A DNA stretch of 36,672 bases from Planctomycetaceae bacterium (GCA_002724315.1 PBOJ01000076.1:1-36672); one strand, 5' to 3'. Numbered from the stretch's first letter, positions 24,902 through 34,986 are shown. Numbers and translations: made by a program. The notes: generated by a model not told the origin, from the sequence alone.

Positions 24902-26707
24902 CTACTCGGTGATGATGTCCCGCACCGATTGGCCGCTGGGGATCATCGGCAACACGTGTTCCTGGTAGGGACAGATGACGTCCAGCAGATACGGCCCATC
25001 GCAGGCAAGCATGGTGGCCACCGCGTCGCTGAGCTCGCTACGTTCCCGAACCTGGGTTGCTTCGACGCCGTATCCACGGGCAATCGAGACGAAATCCGGG
25101 TAGGTCTCTCCGAGGCCGCCGTCTCCGGAACCGGTGTACTCGGGAGCATCGACCGGTCCCAGCCAGGTGTGGGCCCGGCGTCCTTCGAAGAACCGGTCTT
25201 CCCATTGCATGACCATGCCCAGGTGCTGGTTGTTGAGCAGCAGGATTTTCACCGGCAGCTTCTCGCAGTGCAGCGTGGCCAGTTCCTGGATGTTCATCTG
25301 GAACGAGCCGTCACCATCGATGTCGACACACAGGGCACCGGGATTGGCGGCCTGGGCACCCATGGCGGCGGGCAGGCCGAAGCCCATCGTGCCCAGTCCC
25401 GAACTGCTCATCCACCGCCGTGGCCGGCCGATGGGGAAGTGCTGGGCCGACCACATCTGGTGCTGTCCGACTCCCACGCTGACAAACGTGTCACGATCGG
25501 CAGTCTGGCGGGCGAGTTCTCGAATGGCCGTCTGGGGGAAGATCAGCCGTTCGTCGTCGGGGCAGACCAGCGGGTTGTCCCGTTTCCATTCGGCAACCTG
25601 GGCCAGCCAGTCGTCGATCTGTGGAATGTCCTCATCGGCAAGCTGCTTGTTGAGCTCGTCGAGCACACCGGCGACGTCGGCGACGATCGGGATGTGTGCT
25701 TCCTTGTTCTTGTGGATTTCGGATGGGTCGATGTCGACGTGGACGATCTTGCCGTGTCGCGCGAATTCCTCGAGTTTCCCGGTCACCCGGTCGTCGAAAC
25801 GAACGCCCAGTGCCAGCAGCAGGTCGGCCTCGTTGATGGCGAAGTTCGAATAGACGGTGCCGTGCATTCCGAGCATGCCCAGCGATTGAGGATCGTCGCC
25901 GGGGAAGGCCCCCAGCCCCATCAGCGTGTTGGCCACGGGGATGCCGGTTTTTCGGGCGAAGGTGGCCAGCTGCTGGGCGGCTCCGCCGTTGATGATCCCA
26001 CCGCCGATGTAGAGGATCGGTCGTCGCGATCGGCGGATCGCTGCGATCACCTGCCCGATTTGCTCGGGCTGGGACATCCTGGATTCGGGGCGGTAGCCCG
26101 GCAGCGAGGTCGGGGGATCGTAGTCGGGGGGTTGGTCGAGGGTCAGCAGCTGGACGTCCTTGGGGAAGTCGATCAGAACCGGACCGGGTCGCCCGGTGCT
26201 GGCGACGTAGAAGGCTTCCTTGACCACCCGGGCCACGTCGTCGATCTCGGTGATCAGGTAATGGTGCTTGGTGACCGCGCGGCAGACCTCGACGATCGGT
26301 GTTTCCTGGAAGGCGTCGGTACCGATGACCTGCTTGGACACCTGTCCGGTGATGGCCACCATCGGCACACTGTCCATCTTGGCATCGGCGAGCGTGGTGA
26401 CGAGGTTGGTGGCCCCCGGTCCGCTGGTGGCCATGCAGACCCCGACCCGGCCGGTGCTGCGAGCGAATCCCTGGGCGGCAAATCCGCCTCCCTGTTCGTG
26501 TCGCGGCAGGATGGTCCGGAGCCGGTCCGCATTGTGGATCAACGCCTGGTGCAGCGGCATGCTGGCTCCGCCGGGATAGGCGAAGATGTGGTCGACACCC
26601 TGTTGGATGAGCGCTTCGACGAGAATGTCGGCGCCGGAAAGGCCCTGTGTGCCGCGAGCAGCTGAACGGTGATCTTGGGTGGTCGACACGGATTCGGTCT
26701 CGATCAA
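24902..26707 (-). CDS. ilvB: Acetolactate synthase, catalytic (large) subunit
   Basis: 601 aa. First committed step of branched-chain amino acid synthesis: two pyruvates to acetolactate, or pyruvate plus 2-ketobutyrate to acetohydroxybutyrate, using thiamine diphosphate, FAD and Mg. E71 in [15 protein letters not shown] is the cofactor-activating glutamate. The [12 protein letters not shown] loop, the quinone-like FAD region ([14 protein letters not shown]) and the GDGSFQMN...LNNQHLGMV thiamine/Mg motif are all intact. Start is TTG at 26707 or GTG at 26689; no ATG is available before the conserved core. Neither has a strong ribosome site, and a palindrome sits just upstream. No ilvN or ilvC follows. 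Confidence 0.94.
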   Translation of the reverse strand: MIETESVSTTQDHRSAARGTQGLSGADILVEALIQQGVDHIFAYPGGASMPLHQALIHNADRLRTILPRHEQGGGFAAQGFARSTGRVGVCMATSGPGATNLVTTLADAKMDSVPMVAITGQVSKQVIGTDAFQETPIVEVCRAVTKHHYLITEIDDVARVVKEAFYVASTGRPGPVLIDFPKDVQLLTLDQPPDYDPPTSLPGYRPESRMSQPEQIGQVIAAIRRSRRPILYIGGGIINGGAAQQLATFARKTGIPVANTLMGLGAFPGDDPQSLGMLGMHGTVYSNFAINEADLLLALGVRFDDRVTGKLEEFARHGKIVHVDIDPSEIHKNKEAHIPIVADVAGVLDELNKQLADEDIPQIDDWLAQVAEWKRDNPLVCPDDERLIFPQTAIRELARQTADRDTFVSVGVGQHQMWSAQHFPIGRPRRWMSSSGLGTMGFGLPAAMGAQAANPGALCVDIDGDGSFQMNIQELATLHCEKLPVKILLLNNQHLGMVMQWEDRFFEGRRAHTWLGPVDAPEYTGSGDGGLGETYPDFVSIARGYGVEATQVRERSELSDAVATMLACDGPYLLDVICPYQEHVLPMIPSGQSVRDIITE

Positions 26708-26709
26708 TT

Positions 26710-26727
26710 GGTCGCTCTGGAGCGACC
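26710..26727. promoter_or_regulatory. Palindrome directly upstream of ilvB
   Basis: GGTCGCTC-TG-GAGCGACC is an 8-2-8 inverted repeat that begins 3 nt before the TTG start at 26707. It could be an operator or, in RNA, a stem hiding the ribosome site if the TTG is used. A palindrome of this size is also expected about once by chance in this window. Confidence 0.35.
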
Positions 26728-27038
26728 CGATAGTGCGGAATCAGCCTGCCAGCCGGCGATTCCGTTCGCGAACACGTGCGCGGCAAAGCTGGGTCCAGTG
26801 TAAGCGGTAAAACAGCGACGGGCGAGGCCAGTTCAGGTGGTGTTCCCGGCTGGAGACCACCATCTGTGACGGCCGTAACGATTGCGCCATGCCCACAATG
26901 GGTTTGCTGACCCGACAGTCAGCCCGCCGACGGTTGTGGTCGCCACTGCCGCCAACAGCATTCCTGCCGCCGTGATCCCGGGAAGGAACCGTCAGGCCAT
27001 GGTTGTCTGGACCAGCAGCAACATCCCGGCCGATCGGT
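26728..27038. other. Intergenic region upstream of ilvB
   Basis: About 310 bases. Frames on both strands here (for example 26882-27076 plus and 27085-26741 minus) have no ribosome site and a composition unlike protein. It must carry the ilvB promoter, but I see no convincing -35/-10 pair. Nothing else recognised. Confidence 0.4.
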
Positions 27039-27209
27039 TCACGCCCGATCTCCCCGCAATCTTGTGCCCAGGGTGAACAGGACAATTCCGGTCAGCGTCA
27101 GGATCGGCATCCAGATCAGCGGCATCCCGAAGTTGAGTTGCCAGATGATCAAAAACGGCAGCAGGGTCAGAACGACCAGCTGCATCAGGAAGCCGATTTG
27201 CTGTCGCAT
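27039..27209 (-). CDS. Small two-helix membrane protein
   Basis: 56 aa, ATG at 27209 with GAGGA 7 nt upstream; a longer frame from 27242 lacks such a site. Two hydrophobic segments are evident, FLMQLVVLTLLPFLIIWQL and LIWMPILTLTGIVLFTLG, followed by a basic C-terminus (TRLRGDRA). It starts 39 nt after the cupredoxin-like gene and is probably its operon partner, perhaps an anchor or assembly helper. Family not recognised. Confidence 0.65.
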   Translation of the reverse strand: MRQQIGFLMQLVVLTLLPFLIIWQLNFGMPLIWMPILTLTGIVLFTLGTRLRGDRA

Positions 27210-27248
27210 CGCGGCATCCTCACGTGTGGGGCCCCGGGCCAACTCGGC

Positions 27249-28064
27249 CTACTCGGAGAACTTGGCCACCGGCACCTTGACGGCCGGCAGTTTGGTGGTC
27301 TGGTTGGCCTTGATCGTGACAGTGAATCCGCGCTTGCTTCCGGCAGCAACGTAACCGACAAGTTCGTGCCAGCAGCGGAACTCGTATTTCCCCGGCGGCA
27401 GGCCGGTGACGGTGAACTGGCCCTGTGCGTTGGTCACGGCCATGTAGGGGTGATCGAGGATCAGCCAGTAGCCACGCATCCACGGGTGGATGTCGCACTT
27501 GACTGTGGTGGGCAGGAACTCTGCCACGGGGTACTTGAACTTGAGCCCGGTGCGGTTGTTCGCGTTGATGATGAAGTTGTCGGCCTTGTTGCGGATCGGG
27601 TAGGTGTGCGTGTTGTGGGCGCAGTTGTCTGCCGATTTGACGACCACCGACTGGCCGGTTTGAAGCAGCAGGGTGTGTGGCGTGAAACGGCAGCCCTTCT
27701 GGTCGAAGACAACATCCGTCTTTGCAGCGGTCGCCAGCTTGGGGTGGATCTTCGTCTTGGCTTTGTCGATCTTGCGGATGTAGACGAAGATGTGCCGGAT
27801 GCCTTTGGTCTTGGGGTCGACGACCAGGGAATCATCGAGCAGGTCAACCGCCGCGCAGACAGTTCCGTCCTTGGCCGCCGGATCGCCCTTCTTGATCAGG
27901 ATCTTGGGAGCCGGAATCGCTCCGTCGAGCAGGAACTGGCCCGAGACCGATCCGTGGCCGGCGTCGTTGAGCAGGGGGGCCGCTGCGGGTTTTTCGGCCT
28001 TGGGGGCGGCCGAAACCAGTGAGACAGCGACGAGAATCAGCAGGCAGGACCTCAGAGAATTCAT
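27249..28064 (-). CDS. Secreted cupredoxin-like protein with a carboxypeptidase-regulatory-like tail
   Basis: 271 aa, ATG at 28064 with AGGAG 7 nt upstream. N-terminal signal peptide (SCLLILVAVSLVSA). A beta-rich domain carries H150/H153 (NCAHNTH) and C190-D-I-H193-P-W-M196, the spacing expected of type 1 copper ligands (His, Cys, His, Met). The C-terminus (GQFTVTGLPPGKYEFRCWHE) is a carboxypeptidase-regulatory-like beta sandwich. Such proteins are often annotated as methylamine-utilisation-like in planctomycetes. Likely periplasmic copper electron carrier or sensor; this is inferred. It follows a DUF1501 gene (77 nt). Confidence 0.85.
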   Translation of the reverse strand: MNSLRSCLLILVAVSLVSAAPKAEKPAAAPLLNDAGHGSVSGQFLLDGAIPAPKILIKKGDPAAKDGTVCAAVDLLDDSLVVDPKTKGIRHIFVYIRKIDKAKTKIHPKLATAAKTDVVFDQKGCRFTPHTLLLQTGQSVVVKSADNCAHNTHTYPIRNKADNFIINANNRTGLKFKYPVAEFLPTTVKCDIHPWMRGYWLILDHPYMAVTNAQGQFTVTGLPPGKYEFRCWHELVGYVAAGSKRGFTVTIKANQTTKLPAVKVPVAKFSE

Positions 28065-28141
28065 CAGGCAACTCCTGGGCAGCAGAACCGGGTGGCATTC
28101 CAGACTAGCGAATCCCATCGGGTGGCGGAAGCGGTTGCTCC

Positions 28142-29569
28142 CTATGCCAACACGCCGTGGATGGGTTCGCCGAGTGCGATCGGGTGCGGCTGCCCCTGCG
28201 GATCGGTGATCCGCGTCTGAGGATCCAGTCCCATGGCGTAGTAGATCGTCGCCGCAACGTCTTCGGGCGTCACCGGGTTGTTGGCCGGGTAACCGGCATG
28301 GGCATCCGAGGATCCGAAAACCGTTCCCGGTTGGATCCCGGCCCCGCCCATCAGGATCGTGTAACAGTGTGACCAGTGGTCGCGGCCGCCGGCCGAGGTG
28401 GCGGCGCCGACGGTGACCTGGCCCATCTTGGGTGTTCGTCCGAACTCGCCCATCGCCACGATCAGTGTCTCGTCGAGCAGGCCGCGATCGTGCATGTCTT
28501 CGAGCAGGGCGGGGAAGGCCTTGTCGAAGTACGGCAGCAGGGACTTCCGGAGAATGGGGAAGTGGCGGAGGTGCCCGTCCCAGGCCGAATCGCGACGTCG
28601 ACCGCTGCAGACAGTCACCAGCGGCACGCCCGCCTCGATCAACCGGCGAGCCAGCAACAGGCACTGTCCCAGGTGGGGCAGGCCCCCGAAGTTGCGGGCT
28701 CCCCTGTTGCGTTCCACGCGGTCGGGCAGACCGTACTTTTCACGGATCGCTGCCGGTTCACGACTCAGGTCGAACGCGTCGCGGGTCTTGACCGACGAGA
28801 GAAGCGAGAACGCCTTGCGGGTGTGGTCGTCCATCGAGTTCCAGGCCGGTTCGGGAATCCGCTTGTGAGGGGCCCTGTCGAGCAGTCCCAGCAGGGTCTG
28901 CCGCCGGTTCAGTCGGGCACGGGGCACCTCGGCCGGCAGTGCGAGTCCGGGCACCCTGTAGTTCTTGACACTGGGGTCACCGACGACCAGCGGGTCGAAA
29001 CCCGGACCCAGGAAACCGGCTCGCTGGCCCGGCAGGTCGTGCCCGGCGTCCCACATGATGTCGGGCAGGTGCACGTATTCGGGGATGTCCTTCAGGGGAC
29101 GCTGCTGGGCGAGAACCGATCCGACCGGTGGGAAGTTGTCGGGTTCTTCCTTGATGATCAGGTTGCCGGCCGGCAGAGGATGCCGTCCGGTCAGCATGTA
29201 GTAGGTGGCGGCGCTGTGGACCATCACGTCGTGGGTCACCGAGCGGACCAGTGACAGGTGATGCATCTGCCTGGAGAGTTCCGGCAGGCCCTCGCAGACG
29301 TGGATGTCCGGCACGGTGGTCCGAATCGGCTTGAACTCGCCGCGGACCTGGGCGGGTGCGTTCGGCTTCATGTCCCACATGTCGTGCTGGCCGGGACCGC
29401 CATCCAGGAAGAACAGCAGGCAGGACTTGGCTGCACCCGGCCGCAAACCGCCGGCGGAGGCCTGGCGGATCAGCGAGGGCACCGTCAGGCCCAGCAGGCC
29501 GAGTGACCCGACCTGGAGCAGGTCGCGTCGCGCGATCGGCGGAACGGTGTGGGAGTGGCTGTTCTCCAT
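28142..29569 (-). CDS. DUF1501 family protein (second copy, Tat-exported)
   Basis: 475 aa from the ATG at 29569 (a GTG lies immediately before it). Twin-arginine signal: IARRDLLQVGSLGLLGLTVP. Family landmarks: SCLLFFLDGGPGQHDMWDMKP, SLVRSVTHDVMVHSAATYYMLTG, RRDSAWDGHLRHFPIL and RGLLDETLIVAMGEFGRTPKMG. It is clearly diverged from the copy at 9807 in length and loop content. Unusually it has no DUF1549/DUF1553 partner in this stretch; instead it leads into a copper-type protein and a small membrane protein. Periplasmic; reaction unknown. Confidence 0.92.
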   Translation of the reverse strand: MENSHSHTVPPIARRDLLQVGSLGLLGLTVPSLIRQASAGGLRPGAAKSCLLFFLDGGPGQHDMWDMKPNAPAQVRGEFKPIRTTVPDIHVCEGLPELSRQMHHLSLVRSVTHDVMVHSAATYYMLTGRHPLPAGNLIIKEEPDNFPPVGSVLAQQRPLKDIPEYVHLPDIMWDAGHDLPGQRAGFLGPGFDPLVVGDPSVKNYRVPGLALPAEVPRARLNRRQTLLGLLDRAPHKRIPEPAWNSMDDHTRKAFSLLSSVKTRDAFDLSREPAAIREKYGLPDRVERNRGARNFGGLPHLGQCLLLARRLIEAGVPLVTVCSGRRRDSAWDGHLRHFPILRKSLLPYFDKAFPALLEDMHDRGLLDETLIVAMGEFGRTPKMGQVTVGAATSAGGRDHWSHCYTILMGGAGIQPGTVFGSSDAHAGYPANNPVTPEDVAATIYYAMGLDPQTRITDPQGQPHPIALGEPIHGVLA

Positions 29570-29792
29570 CACGTCAGGCTAACGGATTCCAACTGCCAGC
29601 CACAAGTTGAACATGACCCGTGCCGTCTCGAGTCATCAATGCATCAAAAATCCTCTTGCGGATCCTCATTTTCGCTCCGCAGAATTGTCTTCGGTGAACC
29701 GCTCGCCTCGGGCGGCTGCCTGCGGGAAGGATTCCGCTGCCGGTGGCCGTGCGGATGGTTTCCCAGAAATCGGCGGGCCCGAGGTGTTTGCC

Positions 29793-31346
29793 ATGCTGGC
29801 GAAGTTGTTCACGTATTCCTTGTTCGGGATCGAGGCCCGCGCGGTCGAGGTCGAGGTCGACATCTCCTCTGGCAGCCTGCCCCGGACGATTCTGGTCGGG
29901 TTGGCCGAGGCGGCGGTTCGCGAGAGCACGCACCGGATCGAGCGAGCGCTGGTCAACAGCGGTTACGTTCGTCCCAGTGACCGGGTCGTCATTTCGCTCT
30001 CCCCGGCTGATCTGCCCAAGGACGCCGCGTCGTTTGATCTGCCAATCGCCCTGGGCCTGCTGACGGCCAGTGGCCAGCTTCAGGGTGACCGATTCGAGGA
30101 ATTCGCGGTGGTGGGTGAGCTGGCCCTGGACGGCCGATTGCGTCCGATCCGCGGTGTGCTGTCGATGGCGCTGGCCGCCCGCGAAGCTGGACGACGTGGG
30201 ATCGTGGTGCCACTGGAGAACGCGGCCGAGGCGGCGGTTGTCGAAGGACTCGATGCGATTCCTGTTGGGACTCTGGCCGAGGCGGTCGGATGCCTGGCGG
30301 GATCGCTCGAAATCGATCCCGCAGAGTTCAGCTGGGAGCAGGCGATCGGTGACCACGACCGTTACGAGATGGACTACGCGGATGTGAAGGGACAAGAAAT
30401 GGCCAAGCGGGCTGTGGTGGTGGCCGCCGCCGGCCGACACCACCTGCTGCTGATCGGTCCGCCGGGAACCGGCAAGACACTGCTGGCCCGCAGGCTGGGT
30501 GGCATCCTGCCCGAGTTGACCTCTCGGGAGAGCCTCGAGACGAGCCGGATCTGGAGCGTCGTGGGACGGCTGGCCCCTGGACGCCCCCTGATGCTGACCC
30601 GTCCCTTTCGCGCCCCTCACCACACGATCAGCGAGGCGGGACTGGTGGGAGGTGGCAGCCGTCCGGCGCCGGGAGAGATCAGCCTGGCGCATCACGGAGT
30701 TCTGTTCCTGGACGAGCTGCCCGAATTCAACCGGCGGACGCTGGAGGTAATGCGGCAGCCGCTCGAAGAGAACCAGGTCACGATTTCCCGGGCGCTGGGC
30801 AGCGTGACCTTTCCGGCGAACCTGATGCTGGTGGCGGCGATGAACCCATGCCCGTGCGGGTTCCGGGGGGATCCTCGGCGGGATTGTCACTGCGGGATCT
30901 CTCAGGTCGAACGTTACATGGCCCGGATCAGCGGCCCCCTGTTGGACCGGATCGATATCCACGTCGAGGTGCCCGGAGTTCCGTTCCACGAACTGGCTGG
31001 TGACACGCCGGGGACCGACAGTCGAGTGATGGCCGAGCAGGTCGAGGTGGCTCGCGTCGTGCAGATCCAGCGATTTGCCGAATCCGATTCTGGCAGCTCC
31101 CCGGTGACACGAGCCAACGGCAACATGACCCCACCCCAGATCCGCCGTCACTGCCGGTTGCAGGGTCCAGCCGAGAAGCTGCTGAAGCTGGCGATGGAGC
31201 AGATGGGCCTTTCGGCCCGGGCTCACGACCGGATCCTGCGGGTCGCTCGTACCATCGCCGACCTGGCCGGCCAGCAGGACATCGCCGAAGATCATCTCTC
31301 GGAGGCAATCAACTACCGGGCCCTCGATCGCTCGTACTGGAACTGA
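29793..31346 (+). CDS. comM: YifB/ComM-type Mg-chelatase-like AAA+ ATPase
   Basis: 517 aa from ATG 29793 (GAGG 8 nt upstream), the usual family length; the long upstream frame has no protein-like content. The N-terminal ChlI-like domain opens MLAKLFTYSLFGIEARAVEV and includes VVGELALDGRLRPIRG. Walker A is G222-P-P-G-T-G-K-T229, Walker B FLDELPEF, and AAMNPCPCGF with DCHCG follow, the family cysteine motif. The C-terminal SARAHDRILRVARTIADLAG segment ends it. ComM in Haemophilus/Vibrio is a branch-migration helicase for integrating DNA during natural transformation; many non-competent bacteria also carry it. Confidence 0.94.
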   Translation: MLAKLFTYSLFGIEARAVEVEVDISSGSLPRTILVGLAEAAVRESTHRIERALVNSGYVRPSDRVVISLSPADLPKDAASFDLPIALGLLTASGQLQGDRFEEFAVVGELALDGRLRPIRGVLSMALAAREAGRRGIVVPLENAAEAAVVEGLDAIPVGTLAEAVGCLAGSLEIDPAEFSWEQAIGDHDRYEMDYADVKGQEMAKRAVVVAAAGRHHLLLIGPPGTGKTLLARRLGGILPELTSRESLETSRIWSVVGRLAPGRPLMLTRPFRAPHHTISEAGLVGGGSRPAPGEISLAHHGVLFLDELPEFNRRTLEVMRQPLEENQVTISRALGSVTFPANLMLVAAMNPCPCGFRGDPRRDCHCGISQVERYMARISGPLLDRIDIHVEVPGVPFHELAGDTPGTDSRVMAEQVEVARVVQIQRFAESDSGSSPVTRANGNMTPPQIRRHCRLQGPAEKLLKLAMEQMGLSARAHDRILRVARTIADLAGQQDIAEDHLSEAINYRALDRSYWN

Positions 31347-31348
31347 CG

Positions 31349-31376
31349 GATCGAGGGGTCGATCTGCCGGACCGGC
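31349..31376. terminator. Two small inverted repeats between convergent genes
   Basis: GATCGA-GGGG-TCGATC (31349-31364) and GCCGG-A-CCGGC (31366-31376) lie between the stop of comM (31346) and the stop of the sulfatase (31378-31376). Position fits a bidirectional terminator but stems are short and there is no T-tract. Confidence 0.3.
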
Positions 31377-32767
31377 TAGGGAGTGGCCGATTCCAGGAGT
31401 CGAGGTGAAGCCTTGGCCACCCACCCGGCCTTTCGCTGTCCCTTGCCGGGGCGGCCCGAATCTCCCAGGTCGGCCCGGGCCTGATCGATCAGTCCCTTCA
31501 GTCGCTTGACCACATCGGGGTGACTCGCGGCCACGTTTTTGTCTTCGTGGATGTCGCTGGCCAGGTTGAACAACTTCAACGGCTGGGCCGGTTCGGGCTT
31601 GCCCCAGTTCCGCTTCTTGGCCTTCATCGGGACGAACATTTTCCACGGCCCCGACCGGACCGCCTGCAGCTGGTCCATCTGGTAGTAGTAGAACGCGTCG
31701 TGTCCGGCCTCGGCACCCGCCTTGCCGGCCAGTATCGGCCAGATGTTCTTGCCGTCGATCCTGCGGTCACCCGGTGGCCGGGTTCCGGCCAGATGAGCGA
31801 GCGTGGGCAACAGGTCGATGGTGCTGGTGATGGCGTCACTGCTGGTTCCGGCGGGAATTTTCCCGGGCCAGCGGACCACGCACGGCACCCGCATGCCGCC
31901 CTCGTCGGTCCGTCCCTTACGGCCTCGCAGCGGCAGGTTGCTGCCCTGGCGGGCCCGAGCGGAACCGTTGTCGGAGGTGAACAGGACCAGCGTCTGACTG
32001 TCGATTCCGCATTCCTCGAGTGCCTTGAACAACTCGCCCATCGACCAGTCGATCTCGTGGACCCAGTCGCCGTAGAGACCGTCTCGTGACTGGCCACGGA
32101 ACCGCTTGGCGGGCACCAGCGGCAGGTGGACCGCGGTGTGCGGCAGGTACAGGAAGAAGGGCCGCGACTTGTTGGCCCGTATGAACTTCACTGCCTCCCG
32201 GGTGTATTGTTGTGTGATCGTGGTGTCCTTCTGGATGCCCGAGGCGAGGACCTTGAGATCCCGCACCAGCGGCAGCGGGACGTTCTTGCGATTCATGTCG
32301 TTGCTGTAAGGGATCCCGAAGTAGTGGTCGAATCCCTGGTTGGTCGGCATGAAGTCGGGATGGTCACCCAGGTGCCACTTGCCGATGGCCATCGTGGCAT
32401 AGCCGCGGGTCTTGAGGACCTCGGCGACGGTCACCTCCGACGGGTTCAGCCCCTTGCGGGCTGCGGGGAACAGCACGCAGAGGTTCTTTTCGTCGACATG
32501 CATGTTGACACGTCTCGGGTAGCAGCCGGTCATCAGGCTGGATCGCGACGGGGTGCAGACCGAGCAGGTCGAATAGAAGTCGGTCAGCCGCATGCCCTCG
32601 CGGGCCATCCGGTCCAGTACCGGCGTGTCGTGCGTCTTGGACCCGAAGGGGCCGATGTCGGCATAGCCGAGGTCATCGCAGAAAACGACGATGAAATTCG
32701 GCTTGGTGTCGGCCACGGCCGAGTGGACCGTCAGCAGGGTGAACACCAGGGCGAGCGCGTGACGCAT
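31376..32767 (-). CDS. Formylglycine-dependent sulfatase (arylsulfatase A type)
   Basis: 463 aa, ATG at 32767 (GAGG 9 nt upstream), signal peptide MRHALALVFTLLTVHSAVA. The modified-cysteine signature is intact, C71-T-P-S-R75, which needs formylglycine-generating enzyme to convert Cys71. Metal ligands DD31-32 (VVFCDDLGYAD), the HTAVHLPL segment and the FTSDNGS motif complete the active site. GKWHLGDHPDF is the family HxH region. Periplasmic hydrolysis of sulfate esters on sugars or aryl compounds is expected. It follows ATP sulfurylase by 52 nt. No functional FGE gene is in the window; only a remnant at 5241. Confidence 0.93.
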   Translation of the reverse strand: MRHALALVFTLLTVHSAVADTKPNFIVVFCDDLGYADIGPFGSKTHDTPVLDRMAREGMRLTDFYSTCSVCTPSRSSLMTGCYPRRVNMHVDEKNLCVLFPAARKGLNPSEVTVAEVLKTRGYATMAIGKWHLGDHPDFMPTNQGFDHYFGIPYSNDMNRKNVPLPLVRDLKVLASGIQKDTTITQQYTREAVKFIRANKSRPFFLYLPHTAVHLPLVPAKRFRGQSRDGLYGDWVHEIDWSMGELFKALEECGIDSQTLVLFTSDNGSARARQGSNLPLRGRKGRTDEGGMRVPCVVRWPGKIPAGTSSDAITSTIDLLPTLAHLAGTRPPGDRRIDGKNIWPILAGKAGAEAGHDAFYYYQMDQLQAVRSGPWKMFVPMKAKKRNWGKPEPAQPLKLFNLASDIHEDKNVAASHPDVVKRLKGLIDQARADLGDSGRPGKGQRKAGWVAKASPRLLESATP

Positions 32768-32819
32768 GGGACAGGACCTCGAAGTGGAGTGACCTGGTGA
32801 GTGGCGAAGGATCGCCCGA

Positions 32820-34082
32820 TCAGGTCGCCGACCTCATCGCCGCCGCAAGAATCTCTGAAGTGCTTTCCCGCATGATCCTGGGGTCGACCATTTGACCCTG
32901 TTGCAACGTTGCCCGGACGTCCTTGCCCGAGATGAACACCGATTTCTCGTCGGGATGGTTCTTCATCAGGTCGACCCGTCCCAGTGATTCGTAGAAGGCG
33001 GCGAACCCGACCTTGACCGGGTCAATCTGCAGGTCTCCGGCGAGGTTGTCGAAGATCTCCTGGGCGTCGAAGTCACCCCAGATCGCTTCACCGTCGTGGA
33101 AGGGGGCGTCGGCGTGCTTGCGGCCGATCACGATGTGCGTGTAGCCCATGTTCTGACGGTAGATTGCGTGCATCACCGCTTCGGCCGGGCCGCCGTAGAA
33201 CATCTTGATGTCTAGGCCCAGCAAGCGGACGCGATCGGGGACGCTCTCGCCGCGTGGTTCCCAGAGTTCCGGGTCGCTGTCACCGTCGCCCATCGCGCGA
33301 TCACTGATCAGCTTTTCGTAGGTCTGCATGCGGATCGAGGCGTTGACGTCGTCTCCCTTGGTCTCGCCGATCAGCGGATTCAGCACCGCCCCGGCGTTCT
33401 TGCCGGCTTTCAGCAGTGACTCGAGTGCGTAGACCAGGGCGTATTCGTGGGCCCGGTGCAGGGGGTTGCGGGTCTGGAAGGCCACGACGGCCTCCCAGCC
33501 GGTTTCTGCCAGTAGCGCACGGACCTCGCGAGGCGAGAGCACGTGCTGACCGAAATCGGGATTGCTGGCCGCGGGCAGGACCTGAATCGTGCCGCCAACC
33601 AGGTGCGTTGCGTCGGCGTCGTGGACCGTCACCATGTCACCACCCGGGTGATCGGTGCGGTCGGTGCCGTAAACCGAACTGATGTACCGCGGCTTGTCCC
33701 ACTCGAAGACACTCTCGACATCCAGTGTTCCGATCACCTGGCCATCGGGACCGGCCAGGGCGACGGTCGCTCCAACCTCGAGCTCCGAAGCGGTCTCGGC
33801 CGAGGCCGGCAGGGACAGGGGAATGGTCCAGGCGTAGAGCGACCCGTTGGACTCGATCACTTTCTCGTCGAGCACCCGGTTGTAGATGTCCTCGTTCATG
33901 GGCCCGACCAGTGGGCTCAACGTGCCGTCACCGATGCGGTGGACGGTTGAGACATCCGCGGTCGAAACTGGCAGGCGAACCAGTTCGGCGGCGGCAGCGC
34001 GGAACGAGTCGGCTTCTTCGGCCGAGACCATCCGGCAAACGGGTTCGGAGAGACCACCATGTGGAGCAATGAGGTCGGTCAT
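32820..34082 (-). CDS. sat: Sulfate adenylyltransferase (ATP sulfurylase), homo-oligomeric type
   Basis: 420 aa. Makes adenosine 5'-phosphosulfate and pyrophosphate from sulfate and ATP. The signature Q203[10 protein letters not shown]213 and the second motif G320-R-K-H-A-D-A (family GRDHA) are intact; [13 protein letters not shown] near the C-terminus is the family end motif. This is the fungal/bacterial dissimilatory-type single-chain form, not CysDN. No adenylyl-sulfate kinase domain is fused. ATG at 34082 has no strong ribosome site. The sulfatase follows, so sulfate released outside could be activated here. Alternative roles: assimilation or pyrophosphate/ATP exchange. Confidence 0.94.
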   Translation of the reverse strand: MTDLIAPHGGLSEPVCRMVSAEEADSFRAAAAELVRLPVSTADVSTVHRIGDGTLSPLVGPMNEDIYNRVLDEKVIESNGSLYAWTIPLSLPASAETASELEVGATVALAGPDGQVIGTLDVESVFEWDKPRYISSVYGTDRTDHPGGDMVTVHDADATHLVGGTIQVLPAASNPDFGQHVLSPREVRALLAETGWEAVVAFQTRNPLHRAHEYALVYALESLLKAGKNAGAVLNPLIGETKGDDVNASIRMQTYEKLISDRAMGDGDSDPELWEPRGESVPDRVRLLGLDIKMFYGGPAEAVMHAIYRQNMGYTHIVIGRKHADAPFHDGEAIWGDFDAQEIFDNLAGDLQIDPVKVGFAAFYESLGRVDLMKNHPDEKSVFISGKDVRATLQQGQMVDPRIMRESTSEILAAAMRSAT

Positions 34083-34164
34083 CTGGGGAGCTTTCGTGGG
34101 TTGGAGTGAGCTGAGAGTTGAAGATCGAATCTGCGAGGTTAGGGGACCGGGTGGTCGTTGACAA

Positions 34165-34986
34165 CTACCCTCGCAACCCGGCCGCCTGCATCAGCCGGTC
34201 GGTTGCCTCGTACGCCTCGGCCACCCATTCCTCGATCCTGTCCGGTTCCGGCGAGTATTCCAGTTCGATCGATACCGCCCCGTCGATCTCCAGCTGGCGG
34301 ATCTCATCGAGGTACGGTCCGAAGTCAACGACCCCCCGTCCGGGAGGCAGGTCGCCGTGAACTTTGCCGTCGCAGTCGGAAATGTGAACGTGGATGGCCT
34401 TGTCCTTGAGCTGCTTCAACTCCTCGGGCGGCACGTCGGCCAACAGCAGGTGCGAGACATCGATGTTGGCCTGCAGGGCCGGGTGGTCGACGTCATCAAT
34501 GAACCGCACCATGTTCTCGACGTTGCCCAGCAGCGAAAGCGGGAACGGTTCGAGTTCCAGCGCGATCTTCAGTCCCAGGTTCTCGGCGTACTCGGCCAAT
34601 TCCCTGCAGTTCTCGACCCCCGTGGCCCACTGTTCGGCCGGCGGGATTACCTCCTGGTTCCAGATGTACTCGCCGAGCACCAGCAGCAGATTGTCGGCCT
34701 CGTATTCGTAGCAGAGATCGAGAAACGCGTGACAGCGGTCGACGTGAAACCGCTGCACCGAGGGGTTGAAGTCGATCAGTCCGACGGCGACACAGCAGAT
34801 CGAGATGATCGGCAGTCCCGCCTTGTCACACTCGGTCTTGATTCGCCGCCGTTCCTGGATGTCGATGTCGAGCGGATCGGTGAAGATGTCGATCGAGTCG
34901 AACCCGAGTTCGGCGGTCTTGTGAATGCCCCAGGTGGTGTCGCGACCGGCCTGGGCCCAGGCCGAGTTGATCAGGCCGAGTTGCAT
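34165..34986 (-). CDS. Sugar phosphate isomerase/epimerase-like TIM-barrel protein
   Basis: 273 aa, ATG at 34986, no signal. Xylose isomerase-like (AP-endonuclease-2 superfamily) barrel. Metal-ligand positions are visible: E146 in IALELEPF, D176 and H179 in NIDVSHLL, H201 in HVHISD and E241/E243 in SIELEYSP. The protein is probably cytosolic and isomerises or epimerises a sugar or inositol derivative. It ends 82 nt before the ATP sulfurylase start. Confidence 0.88.
   Translation of the reverse strand: MQLGLINSAWAQAGRDTTWGIHKTAELGFDSIDIFTDPLDIDIQERRRIKTECDKAGLPIISICCVAVGLIDFNPSVQRFHVDRCHAFLDLCYEYEADNLLLVLGEYIWNQEVIPPAEQWATGVENCRELAEYAENLGLKIALELEPFPLSLLGNVENMVRFIDDVDHPALQANIDVSHLLLADVPPEELKQLKDKAIHVHISDCDGKVHGDLPPGRGVVDFGPYLDEIRQLEIDGAVSIELEYSPEPDRIEEWVAEAYEATDRLMQAAGLRG

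Noticed and set aside
24467..26665. 732-codon plus-strand frame
   Set aside because: Antisense to ilvB and the 97-aa gene; same composition artefact.
27003..28022. 339-codon plus-strand frame
   Set aside because: Antisense of the cupredoxin-like gene, without a ribosome site or a family pattern.
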